The notes: a model not told the origin generated them from the letters alone. DNA of 64,000 nt from SURF-21 sp964462595 (GCA_964462595.1 CAYWXM010000063.1:62001-126000); one strand, 5' to 3'; counted from the first letter of the stretch, positions 1 through 8,999 are shown. Made by a program: numbers and translations.

Positions 1-1
1 C

Positions 2-784
2 TATTACCTGCGCCGGGGATACCTGCATCAGCCCCTGTTCAAGAAGGGCAACCAGGCCCTTTACGACGAGACCCACCTGGAAAGGCTACTCTTCCTCAAG
101 CGGAAGCGCGAGGACGGCCTCCCCCTCCCTTACGCGGCGGAATTGTGGGAGCGGGAGGTCGAGGGACGGGCGCCGACCCAAGGCAGGCACAGGCGCGCCT
201 ATGGAGAGTCCCCCACACGCGAGCGCATCCTCCGGGAGGCCACCGGCGCTTTCCTGCGCAAGGGCTACCGCGCCACCACCATCTCCGAGATCATGGACGG
301 GTTGAGCGTCTCCAAGGCATCCTTCTACTACTACTTCGAGAACAAGAAGGATCTGTATTTCAAGTGTCTTGACAATATATTCCAGGAAGTCTTTCGCGAC
401 GCTCTTGGGAACATCCGGCGCGAGGAGGACACCATCGAGCGCCTCAAGATGCGCTGGGGCGCAACGCGCGCTTTCTTCCCGGAGATGATCACCATCCTGC
501 AGCTCATCCGGGAGTCCCTGCGCGACGAGGACGAGGAGCACCGCCTGCAGGCCGCGGCCATCCTGCGGCGCTCGCTCATCGAGCCGCTGGCCGGCGACCT
601 GGAGAAGGGCATGAAAGACGGCGTCTTCCGGCAGGTGAGCAGCGAGATCGTCCCCTTCGCCCTGCTGTCCATGCTGGAGATGGTGGCCTACCGCTCCATG
701 ATCGACGAGACCTGCAGCGACACGGACATCGAGGATTCCGTCCTCGACCTCATCCTCCATGGCCTGCTGGCAAGGGAATCCTGA
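2..784 (+). CDS. MerR-TetR fusion transcriptional regulator (5' end outside window)
   Basis: The frame is open from the first bases of the window, so the start lies upstream. The visible N-terminal part (about 50 residues: YYLRRGYL, ALYDETHLERLLFLK) matches the second helix-turn-helix/wing of MerR regulators. From about nt 200 a TetR DNA-binding domain follows (TRERILREATGAFLRKGY, then TTISEIMDGLSVSKASFYYYF and NKKDL), with an all-helical ligand-binding region to the stop. MerR and TetR domains are normally separate proteins, so this is a fusion of two DNA-binding modules. An ATG at 143 is a possible internal start, but the MerR homology upstream argues for the longer protein. The next gene downstream has a palindrome at its promoter that could be its operator (inference). 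Domain calls are from motif reading only. Confidence 0.85.
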   Translation, partial: YYLRRGYLHQPLFKKGNQALYDETHLERLLFLKRKREDGLPLPYAAELWEREVEGRAPTQGRHRRAYGESPTRERILREATGAFLRKGYRATTISEIMDGLSVSKASFYYYFENKKDLYFKCLDNIFQEVFRDALGNIRREEDTIERLKMRWGATRAFFPEMITILQLIRESLRDEDEEHRLQAAAILRRSLIEPLAGDLEKGMKDGVFRQVSSEIVPFALLSMLEMVAYRSMIDETCSDTDIEDSVLDLILHGLLARES

Positions 785-936
785 CCCCTCGACGCCTCGG
801 GGCCGGAAATCGAGGATCTGCCTTCCGGAATAGGCCTACGGCCCGGAGCATCGCCCTTCTGGTTTCAGAGCTGAAAATAGGATCCTGGTTAAAGGACAAA
901 CGGCCAAGCCGGAAAGCTGATTTGAAGTTTATAGAT

Positions 937-956
937 ATCATACAAATCTGTATAAT
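937..956 (+). promoter_or_regulatory. Palindromic operator overlapping a TATAAT -10 element
   Basis: ATCATACA, a 4-base spacer and TGTATAAT form an inverted repeat (7 of 8 arm positions pair). The right arm contains the hexamer TATAAT at 951-956, 17 bases before the ATG at 974. A palindrome over a -10 box directly downstream of a MerR-TetR regulator gene suggests a repressor site. No convincing -35 hexamer is seen at 17 bases. The rest of the 785-973 gap holds only a weak bulged stem-loop just after the regulator's stop (about 785-802). Confidence 0.5.
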
Positions 957-973
957 GTTGAAGCAGGACAAGG

Positions 974-3900
974 ATGGTGCTGTTGGAAAGTATAACCGCC
1001 AGCCTCTCGGAGGTCGATCTCGGCGATCTCAAGCGGGTAGGGGGCAAGGGGGCAAACCTGGGCCATCTGCTCAGGGGTGGCTTCACCGTTCCCCCCGGCT
1101 TCTGCATCCTGTCCCGCGCCTACGAGGATTTCCTCGCCCAGCCCGATCTCGAGCGCCGCGTGAGCGAGATCATCGCTTCTCTCGACCTCTCGGACCTCCC
1201 CGCCGTGGAGGAAGCGTCGGCGAGCATACGCGGGCTTTTTCTCTCCGTGCCGCTTCCAGCCCCCGTTGAATGGAAGATAGCGGCCGCCTACCGCCGGCTG
1301 CTGGCGGAAGCGGGCGCCGGCACGCTGGTGGCGGTGCGCTCGTCGGTGGGCACCAGGGACCTCTCGCATTCCTCCTTTCCAGGGCAGATGGACACCTACC
1401 ATAACCTGCGCGGAGAGGACGAGATCCTGAGGAAGGTCGTGGAATGCTGGGCTTCAGCCTTCAGCTACCAGGCCATGGTCAACCGCTATTCCCGGGGCAT
1501 CGGCCATTTCGACGTCTTCGTCGCTCCCCTGGTGCAGGCCATGGTCGCGGCGGACAGCGCCGGGGTCATCTTCACCGCCAACCCCGTTAGCGGGCGCCGG
1601 GACCAGATGGTTATCAACGCCTGCCTGGGGCTGGGCGAGGGCGTGGTCTCGGGTGGACTGCAGTGCGACCACCTGGTGGTAGAACGTGACAGCGGCGCTA
1701 TAGTCGAGGAGGCGCTCGGCCGTAAGGACTTCAAGATAGTGCTGGACGAGGAGCGCGGCAGCGGTAACCTGAGGATCCATCTCGAGCCCGAGGAAGCGGG
1801 GCTTCCCTCTATCTCGCCCCAGCAGGTGCGGCAGCTGGTGGAAACGGCGCGGGCCATCGAGGAATACTACGGCTCGCCCCAGGACATCGAGTGGGCCTTT
1901 CGCGCGGGAGAACTATATATACTGCAGGCGAGAAAGATAACCGCGCTGGGAAGCGGACGGCGGGTCGAGGCCGAGGCGGAGTGGGGCTCTCCTGCGGCCG
2001 GGAGAGGCGGGCTCGGCCAGTCCGGCGTACAGCCGCGGCCCGAGCGCGCGGACCGGCCGTCCGGGGACGAAGCCCCCGAATGGGTGAGCGAATTCGACAC
2101 CCCCGTGGACCCGGCTTACGACCGCTATACCCTCTCTAACATCAGCGAGGTCCTTCCGGGCGTGCTCACCCCGTTGAGCATGTCCGACATCCCCTCGCTG
2201 GACTACGGTTTCGTCAAGGCCAACAGCGATTTCGGCCTCATGAAGGGCATAGAGCCAGCGAGCGAGATGACCTTCCTGGGCCTCTTTTACGGGCGCGTTC
2301 ACCTCAACCTCTCGGTGGTCAGGGCCATGGTAGCCAGGGCACCCGGCGGCAGCACCCACGAGTTCGACCGCCGGCCTCCCGAGGAGAGCGGGCTGGAGGA
2401 GGTGAGGTGGCGCCCCACGAAAGACAACCTCCTCGCCCTGCCCGGAATCGTCTCCGGGCTGGTACGGGGGGCGAAGGAGGCGCCTTCCAGGGCGGTCGAG
2501 CTGGAGAGGGAGAACGACCGCCTGCTGGCCCGGGCGCGGGCACTGGACGTGGCCGCCGCCCCTTACGAGGAGATCATGCAGTGGCTGGTAGAGAGCCGTT
2601 CCTTCGTCAACCACGTCATGGCGGAGCACATCGTGGTTTCCGAACTTGCCAGCAACTATTTCGACTTCCTCACCAGGTTGACCGCCAAATGGCTGGGCGA
2701 CACCGGTGGGGTCCTGGCCTCGCGCCTGGTCACCGGCCTGCAGACCCTGGAAAGCGCCCGGCCCAACATCGGTATCTGGGACCTGTCGCGCCAGGCGAGC
2801 GACGCGAACGTGTTGAGGCACATCTTCGAGACCACTCCGCCCGCGGAGATAATGGGAAGGCTGGAGGGCGACCCCTCACCGCAGGCGGCGGATTTCCTGC
2901 GTTCCCTGCGCGGCTTCCTGGACGATTTCGGCTACCGCGGCGTCTTCGAGGGGGAGGCCATGACCCTCAACTGGGAGGAGGACCCCGCCTACATCTTCGG
3001 GATGATAAGAAACTACCTGGACGCCGACCCCGCCAGCGATCCCCGCGAGCACGCGAGCAAGCAGGAGCGGGAGAGGGAGGAGGCGACCCGCAACTCGCTC
3101 GCCCGCCTGGGTGCCTCACGGCGGCCCCTCCTGCGTTACGCCATCGCCCAGACGCAGGAATTCATCCGCCTGCGGGAGTTCATGAAAGCGGTGCTGGTGA
3201 AGCTGCTGGCCCAGGGAAAGATCATCTATCACGCCCTCGGCCCAAGGTTCGCAGCGGAGGGCATAACGGAGAAGGCTGACGATATCTTCTTCCTCACCAG
3301 CACCGAGATACGCGAGATCGCCCTGGGCCGGGCCCCGTCCATGCCCGTAATGGAGATGGTTGCCAGGCGCAGGCGCGAGTACGAGAGGAACCTCGCCGTG
3401 GTGCTTCCCGAGCACAGCAAGGGCCGCCCCCGGCCCCTCTCCACCGCGGAACAGGAGGCGCGGCGGGAAATAAGGGTGTTGAGCGGCATCCCCGTGAGCC
3501 CGGGCCGGGTGACCGCGAAAGCCCGCGTCATCACCGACCCGCGCGCCAATTCCGAGTTCAAACCGGGCGAGATCCTTGTCGCGCCCATCACGGACGCGGC
3601 ATGGACGCCCCTCTTCGTCACCGCCGCGGCCATAGTAGTGGATGTGGGAGGGCCGCTTTCCCACGGTTCCATCGTGGCGCGCGAGTACGGCATCCCCGGG
3701 GTGCTCAACGTAGCCCAGGGAACGCACGTCATCCGCACCGGCCAGACGGTCACGGTGGATGGCGACCGGGGTGAGGTGATAATCCACGCCTTCCCTGGCG
3801 ACGCGGGGGAAAGCGACGGGGCCGGGGGTTGGACCTCCGAGTTCGACACCGGCATAGACCCGGCGTACCCCGAGTACACCCTCTCCAACATCAGCGAGGT

Positions 3901-5542
3901 CCTGCCCGGCGTCCTCACCCCCTTGACCATGTCCGACCTCGACTCCCTCGACTACGGCTTTACCCGGACCAACAGCGACTTCGGCCTCATGAAAGGCATA
4001 AAGCCCTCCTGCGAGATGAACTTTTTGGGCCTCTTCTATAACCGCTGCCACCTCAACCTCTCGGTGATCAAGGCCATCGCTGCCAGGGTGCCCGGCGGCT
4101 CGGCCAGCGAATTCGAGCGCAGGGACGGCGGTGAAAGCGCCAGCGAGGAGACTTGGCGCCCCACGCCCCGCAACCTGGCAGCCCTGCCGGGGCTGCTGTG
4201 GAAAGTCATGCTCAAGGGTATCACCACGCCCCGGGAAGCGGAGGCCCTGGCGGGGGAGATGGACGCCAGGCTCGCGGAGTCCGACCGCAACGATTACCAC
4301 AGTATGCCTTACCGCGATATCCTGCAGGGCCTGGAGGACGGCCGAGGCCATCTCTTCCGGGCCATGGCCATGCACATAACCGTCTCTCAGTTCGCCCTCA
4401 TCTACCATCTCTTCCTCTGCCGCCTCAGCGGGAAATGGCTCGGGGACGAAGACGGCATGCTGGCCTCCCGGCTGATGACCGGGCTGCAGAGCCTGGAGAG
4501 CGCCAGGCCCAGCGCTCTTATCTGGGACCTTTCGCGCCTGGTCGCCGGCGGCGCCGAGCTGGGGCGCATCTTCCGCGAAAACGCGCCCGGCGAGATCCTC
4601 GAACTGCTGGAGGCGAGCGGGTCCGAGGACGCCGGGGCTTTCCTCTCCTCCCTGCGCTCTTTCCTCGCCGAATACGGGTACCGCGGCGTCTTCGAGGCCG
4701 AGACCATGCTCCCCAGCTGGGGGGAGGACCCCGCTTACGTCTTTTCCATGATCGTGAATTACCTGGAGGCCGACGAATCCTTAAGTCCCCGCGACCTCGC
4801 CGCCAGGCAGGACCGCGAGAGGCAGGAGGCCCTGCGGGAGGTGGAGCGAAGGCTGCGGGGCCCGAAGCTGGCCATATTCAGATACGTCCTCGAACAGGCC
4901 CAGGAATATATATCGCTGCGCGAGTTCATGAAGTCCTACCTCATAAAAGGCATCGACCACGCGAAGAAGGTCTACCGCGCCCTGGGCAGGAGGTATTGCG
5001 AGGACGGCACCATCGGCACGCCCGAAGATATCTATTTTCTCACCCGGCAGGAGATAACCCGCCTGGCCGAGGGCGGAGAGGTCCCGGTGCGGGAACTGGT
5101 CCCGAGGCGCAGGGAGGAATACGAGCGCAACCTCGCGGTGGACCTACCGGTATATAGCCGTGGCCACCCGGTCCCCCTGACCTCGGAGGAGCGGGAACCG
5201 CGCGAGGAAACCGAGACCCTTACAGGCATAGGGGTGAGCCCGGGGAAAGTCACGGGAGCCGCGAGGGTGATAACCGATCCGCGCCGTAACGCGGAGATAA
5301 AACCGGGGGAGATACTTGTGGCACCGGTGACCGATGCCGCCTGGACGCCGCTCTTCGTGACCGCCGCCGCCACCGTGGTCGACGTGGGGGGGCCGCTCTC
5401 CCACGGATCCATCGTGGCGCGGGAGTTCGGGATACCGTGCGTGGTCAACGCCGGCGAAGCCACCCGTCTCATCCGCAACGGCCAGCTAATCACGGTGGAC
5501 GGAAACAAGGGAAAGGTATACCTGCACCCGGCCGAGAAATAA
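974..5542 (+). CDS. PEP-synthase / rifampin phosphotransferase-like dikinase with duplicated C-terminal modules
   Basis: The 1522-residue protein begins with a PPDK/PEP-synthase ATP-grasp domain (about residues 1-320; VGGKGANLGHL, RSSVGTRDLSHSSFPGQMDTY). After a Gly/Pro-rich linker (about 323-365) come two tandem copies of a roughly 570-residue module, about 366-950 and 953-1522. Each starts with EFDT.-DPAY and TLSNISEVLPGVLTPL and ends in a PEP-utilising swivelling domain containing GGPLSHGSIVARE. The likely phosphohistidines are His897 and His1477. Rifampin phosphotransferases have the order ATP-binding, substrate, His domain in about 860 residues, so this protein has one ATP-grasp domain serving two substrate/His modules. 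The substrate is unknown; the neighbouring lipocalin-like gene suggests a hydrophobic compound (inference). The ATG at 974 has a purine-rich AGGACAAGG just upstream. Confidence 0.85.
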   Translation: MVLLESITASLSEVDLGDLKRVGGKGANLGHLLRGGFTVPPGFCILSRAYEDFLAQPDLERRVSEIIASLDLSDLPAVEEASASIRGLFLSVPLPAPVEWKIAAAYRRLLAEAGAGTLVAVRSSVGTRDLSHSSFPGQMDTYHNLRGEDEILRKVVECWASAFSYQAMVNRYSRGIGHFDVFVAPLVQAMVAADSAGVIFTANPVSGRRDQMVINACLGLGEGVVSGGLQCDHLVVERDSGAIVEEALGRKDFKIVLDEERGSGNLRIHLEPEEAGLPSISPQQVRQLVETARAIEEYYGSPQDIEWAFRAGELYILQARKITALGSGRRVEAEAEWGSPAAGRGGLGQSGVQPRPERADRPSGDEAPEWVSEFDTPVDPAYDRYTLSNISEVLPGVLTPLSMSDIPSLDYGFVKANSDFGLMKGIEPASEMTFLGLFYGRVHLNLSVVRAMVARAPGGSTHEFDRRPPEESGLEEVRWRPTKDNLLALPGIVSGLVRGAKEAPSRAVELERENDRLLARARALDVAAAPYEEIMQWLVESRSFVNHVMAEHIVVSELASNYFDFLTRLTAKWLGDTGGVLASRLVTGLQTLESARPNIGIWDLSRQASDANVLRHIFETTPPAEIMGRLEGDPSPQAADFLRSLRGFLDDFGYRGVFEGEAMTLNWEEDPAYIFGMIRNYLDADPASDPREHASKQEREREEATRNSLARLGASRRPLLRYAIAQTQEFIRLREFMKAVLVKLLAQGKIIYHALGPRFAAEGITEKADDIFFLTSTEIREIALGRAPSMPVMEMVARRRREYERNLAVVLPEHSKGRPRPLSTAEQEARREIRVLSGIPVSPGRVTAKARVITDPRANSEFKPGEILVAPITDAAWTPLFVTAAAIVVDVGGPLSHGSIVAREYGIPGVLNVAQGTHVIRTGQTVTVDGDRGEVIIHAFPGDAGESDGAGGWTSEFDTGIDPAYPEYTLSNISEVLPGVLTPLTMSDLDSLDYGFTRTNSDFGLMKGIKPSCEMNFLGLFYNRCHLNLSVIKAIAARVPGGSASEFERRDGGESASEETWRPTPRNLAALPGLLWKVMLKGITTPREAEALAGEMDARLAESDRNDYHSMPYRDILQGLEDGRGHLFRAMAMHITVSQFALIYHLFLCRLSGKWLGDEDGMLASRLMTGLQSLESARPSALIWDLSRLVAGGAELGRIFRENAPGEILELLEASGSEDAGAFLSSLRSFLAEYGYRGVFEAETMLPSWGEDPAYVFSMIVNYLEADESLSPRDLAARQDRERQEALREVERRLRGPKLAIFRYVLEQAQEYISLREFMKSYLIKGIDHAKKVYRALGRRYCEDGTIGTPEDIYFLTRQEITRLAEGGEVPVRELVPRRREEYERNLAVDLPVYSRGHPVPLTSEEREPREETETLTGIGVSPGKVTGAARVITDPRRNAEIKPGEILVAPVTDAAWTPLFVTAAATVVDVGGPLSHGSIVAREFGIPCVVNAGEATRLIRNGQLITVDGNKGKVYLHPAEK

Positions 5543-5582
5543 TGCGCTAGAGAAAGGTTTCCCGGGCTGAGGGAGGTGCGAA

Positions 5583-6677
5583 GTGGAAGGATCTGCGGCG
5601 GGCAGGATGGGAGCTGGAAAGACCCTGAAGACGTGGTGCTTGAGCGGCTCCTATGCCCTGGCGAAGAAGCTCAAGAAGATCGGCGAACCCCTCCCCGTAG
5701 ATGTGGAGTTCCTCCATACCCCCACGGATGATCTCAACTGGAACGAGAGCTATTACTTCAATTTCACCGATCCCAAGCGGCAGGTGGGGGGGTGGACGAG
5801 GATTGGGATCGTGCCCAACCAGGAAACGGACATGGGGGCCATCATGCTCTACGCCGGGGGCAGCCGCATACTGGTCTCGCTCCAGACCGGCAGGGCCGCC
5901 TTCGAGGGTAACGAGCTGCGCTTCGGCGAGCTTTCCTACCACCGCCTGGAGCCGCTGCGCATGTGGCGCCTTCTGTTCCAGGGCGAGATGATGGACGTGG
6001 ACAACGCGAGGAAACTCCCCGAGCTCAAGCCGGAGGCGCTGACGACGCAAAAGGTAGAGGTGGACCTGGAGGTCGAGGGCATGGCCCCCTGCTTCAACTT
6101 CAAGGACTCCGATCCGCGCGCGCTGGCGGAGATGCTGGTGAGAGCGGGAACGCGCCTCTCCGACCTGCGCAACGTGTCCAAGGTCTCCAGCGATCACTAC
6201 GAACAGGCCATGCGCGCAAACGGGGTAATCAGGATCGGCAACCGCGAGATATCCTTTGCCGGAAACGGGCACCGCGACCATTCCTGGGGGGTACGCGACT
6301 GGGCCGCCCCCCGCCTGTGGACCTGGCTCACCTGCCAGTTCGGTGAGGAGCTGGCTTTCAACCTCAGCCGCGTGGCTATCGCCAGCGTGGACATTTACAA
6401 CGGCTTCGTCACCCGCAACGGCGCCAACTACCCCGTGCGCAGGGTGGCCTTGCGTACGCAGTTCGAGGAGGACGGCATTACCCAGAGGAGCCTTGGCTTC
6501 CGCCTCGAGGACACGGGCGGCAAGGTTATAGATGTCACCGCTGATGTGCTCACAGTAATCCCCCTGCACCTGGAGTCGGGAGAACGACGCACCCTGGTCA
6601 ACGAGGCCCTCGCGGAGTACCACTGGGAGGGCCGCACCGGCTACGGCATCGCCGAATACCTCCACCAGCTGGATTAG
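5583..6677 (+). CDS. DUF7064/DUF7065-like (AttH/CrtC-type lipocalin fold) protein
   Basis: A 364-residue soluble protein with a GTG start at 5583 after GGGAGGTGCGAA. It carries the block GHRDHSWGVRDW at about residue 229, which is characteristic of DUF7064/7065 proteins related to the AttH and hydroxyneurosporene-hydratase (CrtC) lipocalin-like group. An earlier region (ESYYFNFTDPKRQVGGWTR) fits the N-terminal half of the same fold. It lies 40 bases after the dikinase and is probably co-transcribed with it. Proteins of this group are found near steroid, terpene or lipid genes, so binding or modification of a hydrophobic substrate is plausible, but no catalytic activity can be assigned. A long palindromic repeat begins three bases after its stop codon. 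Confidence 0.7.
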   Translation: MEGSAAGRMGAGKTLKTWCLSGSYALAKKLKKIGEPLPVDVEFLHTPTDDLNWNESYYFNFTDPKRQVGGWTRIGIVPNQETDMGAIMLYAGGSRILVSLQTGRAAFEGNELRFGELSYHRLEPLRMWRLLFQGEMMDVDNARKLPELKPEALTTQKVEVDLEVEGMAPCFNFKDSDPRALAEMLVRAGTRLSDLRNVSKVSSDHYEQAMRANGVIRIGNREISFAGNGHRDHSWGVRDWAAPRLWTWLTCQFGEELAFNLSRVAIASVDIYNGFVTRNGANYPVRRVALRTQFEEDGITQRSLGFRLEDTGGKVIDVTADVLTVIPLHLESGERRTLVNEALAEYHWEGRTGYGIAEYLHQLD

Positions 6678-6679
6678 GT

Positions 6680-6766
6680 GGGGCCGTATCTTCGATTTTC
6701 GGTTCTTATAAGGGAAGAGAACCATCTTGGACGTATCTCATAACCGAAAATCGAAGATACGGCCCC
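6680..6766. repeat. 87-bp REP-like palindrome with perfect 25-bp arms
   Basis: Two perfectly complementary 25-base arms (6680-6704 and 6742-6766, beginning GGGGCCGTATCTTCGATTTT) enclose a 37-base loop. An alternative inner stem, GGTTCT with AGAACC, lies at the top of the loop. It starts 2 bases after the stop codon of the DUF7064-like gene. The arms are too long and too exact for an ordinary terminator, there is no T-run, and the GGGG...CCCC ends resemble REP/RAYT-associated elements. It may also act as a transcription or mRNA-stability boundary. Confidence 0.7.
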
Positions 6767-6858
6767 CTTGGTTGCGATGAGGGTTTGCCGCGCCGGCATT
6801 CAGGATATCCTATTAATCGAGAGGTTATGAGCAGAGCGAGTAATCACGAGGGGGGATC

Positions 6859-8685
6859 ATGGCCGAAGCGCTGTACTACCGGGAAATGACCTGCGACGTG
6901 CTGGTGGTGGGAAGCGAAGGAGCCGGCGGACCTGCCGCGATCAACGCCGCGCGGGCAGGCCTGGACGTGCTCATCGTAAGCAAGGGGAAGATGGGGCGCT
7001 GCGGCGCCTCGCAGATGGCCGGGGCCGACTTCAACCTGGATGGAAGGAGCGCCATCGAGCTCGGGCTTCCGGGAGACGAACGCGACTCGCCCGAACGCTT
7101 CTTCGAGGACCTGGTGCGGGAGGGGTTCTACCTGGGCAACCAGCGCATGGTGGAGAAATACGTGGAGTACGCGGCTAAGAACACCGCCGACCTGCTGGAA
7201 TGGGGCATGCCGGTGTACCGCTTCGAACAGGTGCACGCCGAGGAGATGGCCAGGGGGATCATCACCTCGGGGGTGAGGTGGGTGCGCGTCCTCCGCCGCA
7301 AGGCACAGGAGATGGGCATACCCGTACTCGAGGACACCATGCTCGTGGACCTGCTCACGCGGGACGGGCGCATCGCCGGGGCGGTCGCCCTCGATCTCAA
7401 GAGCGGCGATATAGTCCTCATCAAGGCCAAGGCGGTGGTGCTGTGCACGGGGGGATGGCAGCAGGCGTACCACTTCAACTCCGCCGCGGCCGACCTCACC
7501 GGGGACGGGCAGGCCGCGGCCTTCCGCGCCGGAGCGGAGATGATAGGCATGGAGATGGTGCAGTACATCCCCGCCACCATACTCTGGCCCCCCATCGCCA
7601 GAAAGAGCATCCTCCCCTACATCATGATGGAGACCGAGGTCGGGCCGCTGGTCCAGCTCCTGAACGGTGAGGGCGAGCGTTTCATGCAGCGCTACGACCC
7701 CACCACCATGGAGCAGAGCACCAAGGAGATCGTGGCCATCGCCAGCGAGCTGGAGGTGGAGGCGGGACGCGGCAGCCCCCACGGCGGCGTTTACTTCGCC
7801 CTCAAACACCTCACCCCGGAGGGCGTCGATTACGTGTGGAGCAAGTTCGTAGAGTTCCTCGACGAGAACGACGACAAGAGGTCGGAGTTCCGCAAGCTCC
7901 TGCCCGCCCTGCTGGAGATGGCCAAGACCGAGGACCTGGAGGTGGGCAACGCCGTGCACTTCATGGTGGGCGGCATCAAGGTCAACGAGCGCGCCGAGAC
8001 ATGTATACCCGGGCTCTACGCCGCCGGCGAGTGTTCCGGCGGGCTATGGGGCTCGGTGCGCGTGGCCTCGGCCACGACACAGGCGGGAGCCCAGGGCCGC
8101 CTCGCGGGCGAGGTATGCCCGGATTACGTGAGGGGCGTGGAGCACGCGGAACCGGATAAGGACCAGGTGGAGGCCATCGTCGAGAGGATCAATGCGCCCC
8201 TGCTCATGAAGGAGGGTGTCCCGCCCATCGGGATCATGGAGCGCATGCACGGTGTGAGCGAGGAATACCTGCGGGTGATCAGGGATGGCGAGGGGCTCGA
8301 GAACGCATACGACGAGCTTTCCTGGCTGCGGCGGGACGAGGCCGCTCGCCTGTGCGTATCGGCCTCGAAAACCAGAAGCCTCAACTACGAGTGGCAGCTC
8401 TGCCTGGAGCTGGAGAACATGCTGCTCTGCCTGGAGATGAGCACCCTGGCCTCCCTCAGGCGGGAGGAAAGCCGGGGCGGCTTCTACCGGCGCGATTTTC
8501 CCTACACGGACAACGACCGCTGGTGCAGGAACACGGTGATCTCCAACCGGGACGGCGAGCCGGCGCTGCGCATGGAGGACCCCGTGGTCACCACCATGCC
8601 GCCCCCCGGCGGCAAGATGACCTTCGAGGAGGCCGTGGCCTCGGGGACGGCCTCCCTCAGGCGGGGGGAGGTGGACGAACCATGA
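6859..8685 (+). CDS. FAD-dependent fumarate reductase/succinate dehydrogenase-type flavoprotein
   Basis: 608 residues starting at ATG 6859 after GAGGGGGG. The N-terminus has the dinucleotide-binding fold (VLVVGSEGAGGPAAINAARAG, about residues 14-32) and the C-terminal FAD motif is IPGLYAAGECSGGLWG (about 383-397). Family-typical segments such as TGGWQQAY and LTGDGQAAAFRAGAEMIGMEM are present. It belongs to the FrdA/SdhA/AprA/ketosteroid-dehydrogenase flavoprotein superfamily; the exact substrate cannot be read from the sequence. Its stop overlaps the ATG of a tiny 2Fe-2S partner (ATGA), implying a tight heteromeric pair. Neither a second Fe-S domain nor a membrane anchor gene is adjacent, so it is probably a soluble reductase or dehydrogenase. 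Confidence 0.85.
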   Translation: MAEALYYREMTCDVLVVGSEGAGGPAAINAARAGLDVLIVSKGKMGRCGASQMAGADFNLDGRSAIELGLPGDERDSPERFFEDLVREGFYLGNQRMVEKYVEYAAKNTADLLEWGMPVYRFEQVHAEEMARGIITSGVRWVRVLRRKAQEMGIPVLEDTMLVDLLTRDGRIAGAVALDLKSGDIVLIKAKAVVLCTGGWQQAYHFNSAAADLTGDGQAAAFRAGAEMIGMEMVQYIPATILWPPIARKSILPYIMMETEVGPLVQLLNGEGERFMQRYDPTTMEQSTKEIVAIASELEVEAGRGSPHGGVYFALKHLTPEGVDYVWSKFVEFLDENDDKRSEFRKLLPALLEMAKTEDLEVGNAVHFMVGGIKVNERAETCIPGLYAAGECSGGLWGSVRVASATTQAGAQGRLAGEVCPDYVRGVEHAEPDKDQVEAIVERINAPLLMKEGVPPIGIMERMHGVSEEYLRVIRDGEGLENAYDELSWLRRDEAARLCVSASKTRSLNYEWQLCLELENMLLCLEMSTLASLRREESRGGFYRRDFPYTDNDRWCRNTVISNRDGEPALRMEDPVVTTMPPPGGKMTFEEAVASGTASLRRGEVDEP

Positions 8686-8999
8686 CCCACCCGGCCATAA
8701 ACGTACGCTGTTTCCGCTTCGACCCCGTCACCGACTCCGAGCCGCGTTTCCAGGAATACCAGGTCCCCCTGCGGGACGGCGAGATGTCGGTGCTCGATTG
8801 CCTGCACCATATCAGGGAGAACCTCGACCCGGGCCTGGCTTATTTCGCGGGATGCCACCTGGGTTTCTGCCACCGCTGCAGCCTGCGCGTTAACGGCAAG
8901 GTGGTGCTGGCCTGCGAGACCCCTGCCGAAGGCGACATGGTTCTGGAGCCGGTCAACGCGAGGGAGGTCATCCGCGACCTCTGGTGCAAGAGTACTTAA
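8682..8999 (+). CDS. 2Fe-2S ferredoxin-domain partner subunit (mini SdhB/FrdB)
   Basis: A 105-residue protein whose ATG overlaps the upstream stop as ATGA. It contains the plant-type 2Fe-2S signature of SdhB/FrdB N-terminal domains: C58-x4-C63-x2-C66-x11-C78 within GCHLGFCHRCSLRVNG and VVLACET. Normal SdhB/FrdB proteins are about 230-250 residues and add a C-terminal domain with [4Fe-4S] and [3Fe-4S] centres; that half is missing here. The ending is clean (LWCKST and stop), so this looks like a genuinely short subunit rather than a truncation. Likely role: one-cluster electron shuttle to or from the overlapping flavoprotein. Confidence 0.85.
   Translation: MTHPAINVRCFRFDPVTDSEPRFQEYQVPLRDGEMSVLDCLHHIRENLDPGLAYFAGCHLGFCHRCSLRVNGKVVLACETPAEGDMVLEPVNAREVIRDLWCKST

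Noticed and set aside
1913..4408. Long minus-strand frames opposite the dikinase gene
   Set aside because: Low-complexity, His/Gly/Arg-rich translations without ribosome sites; shadows of the real gene.
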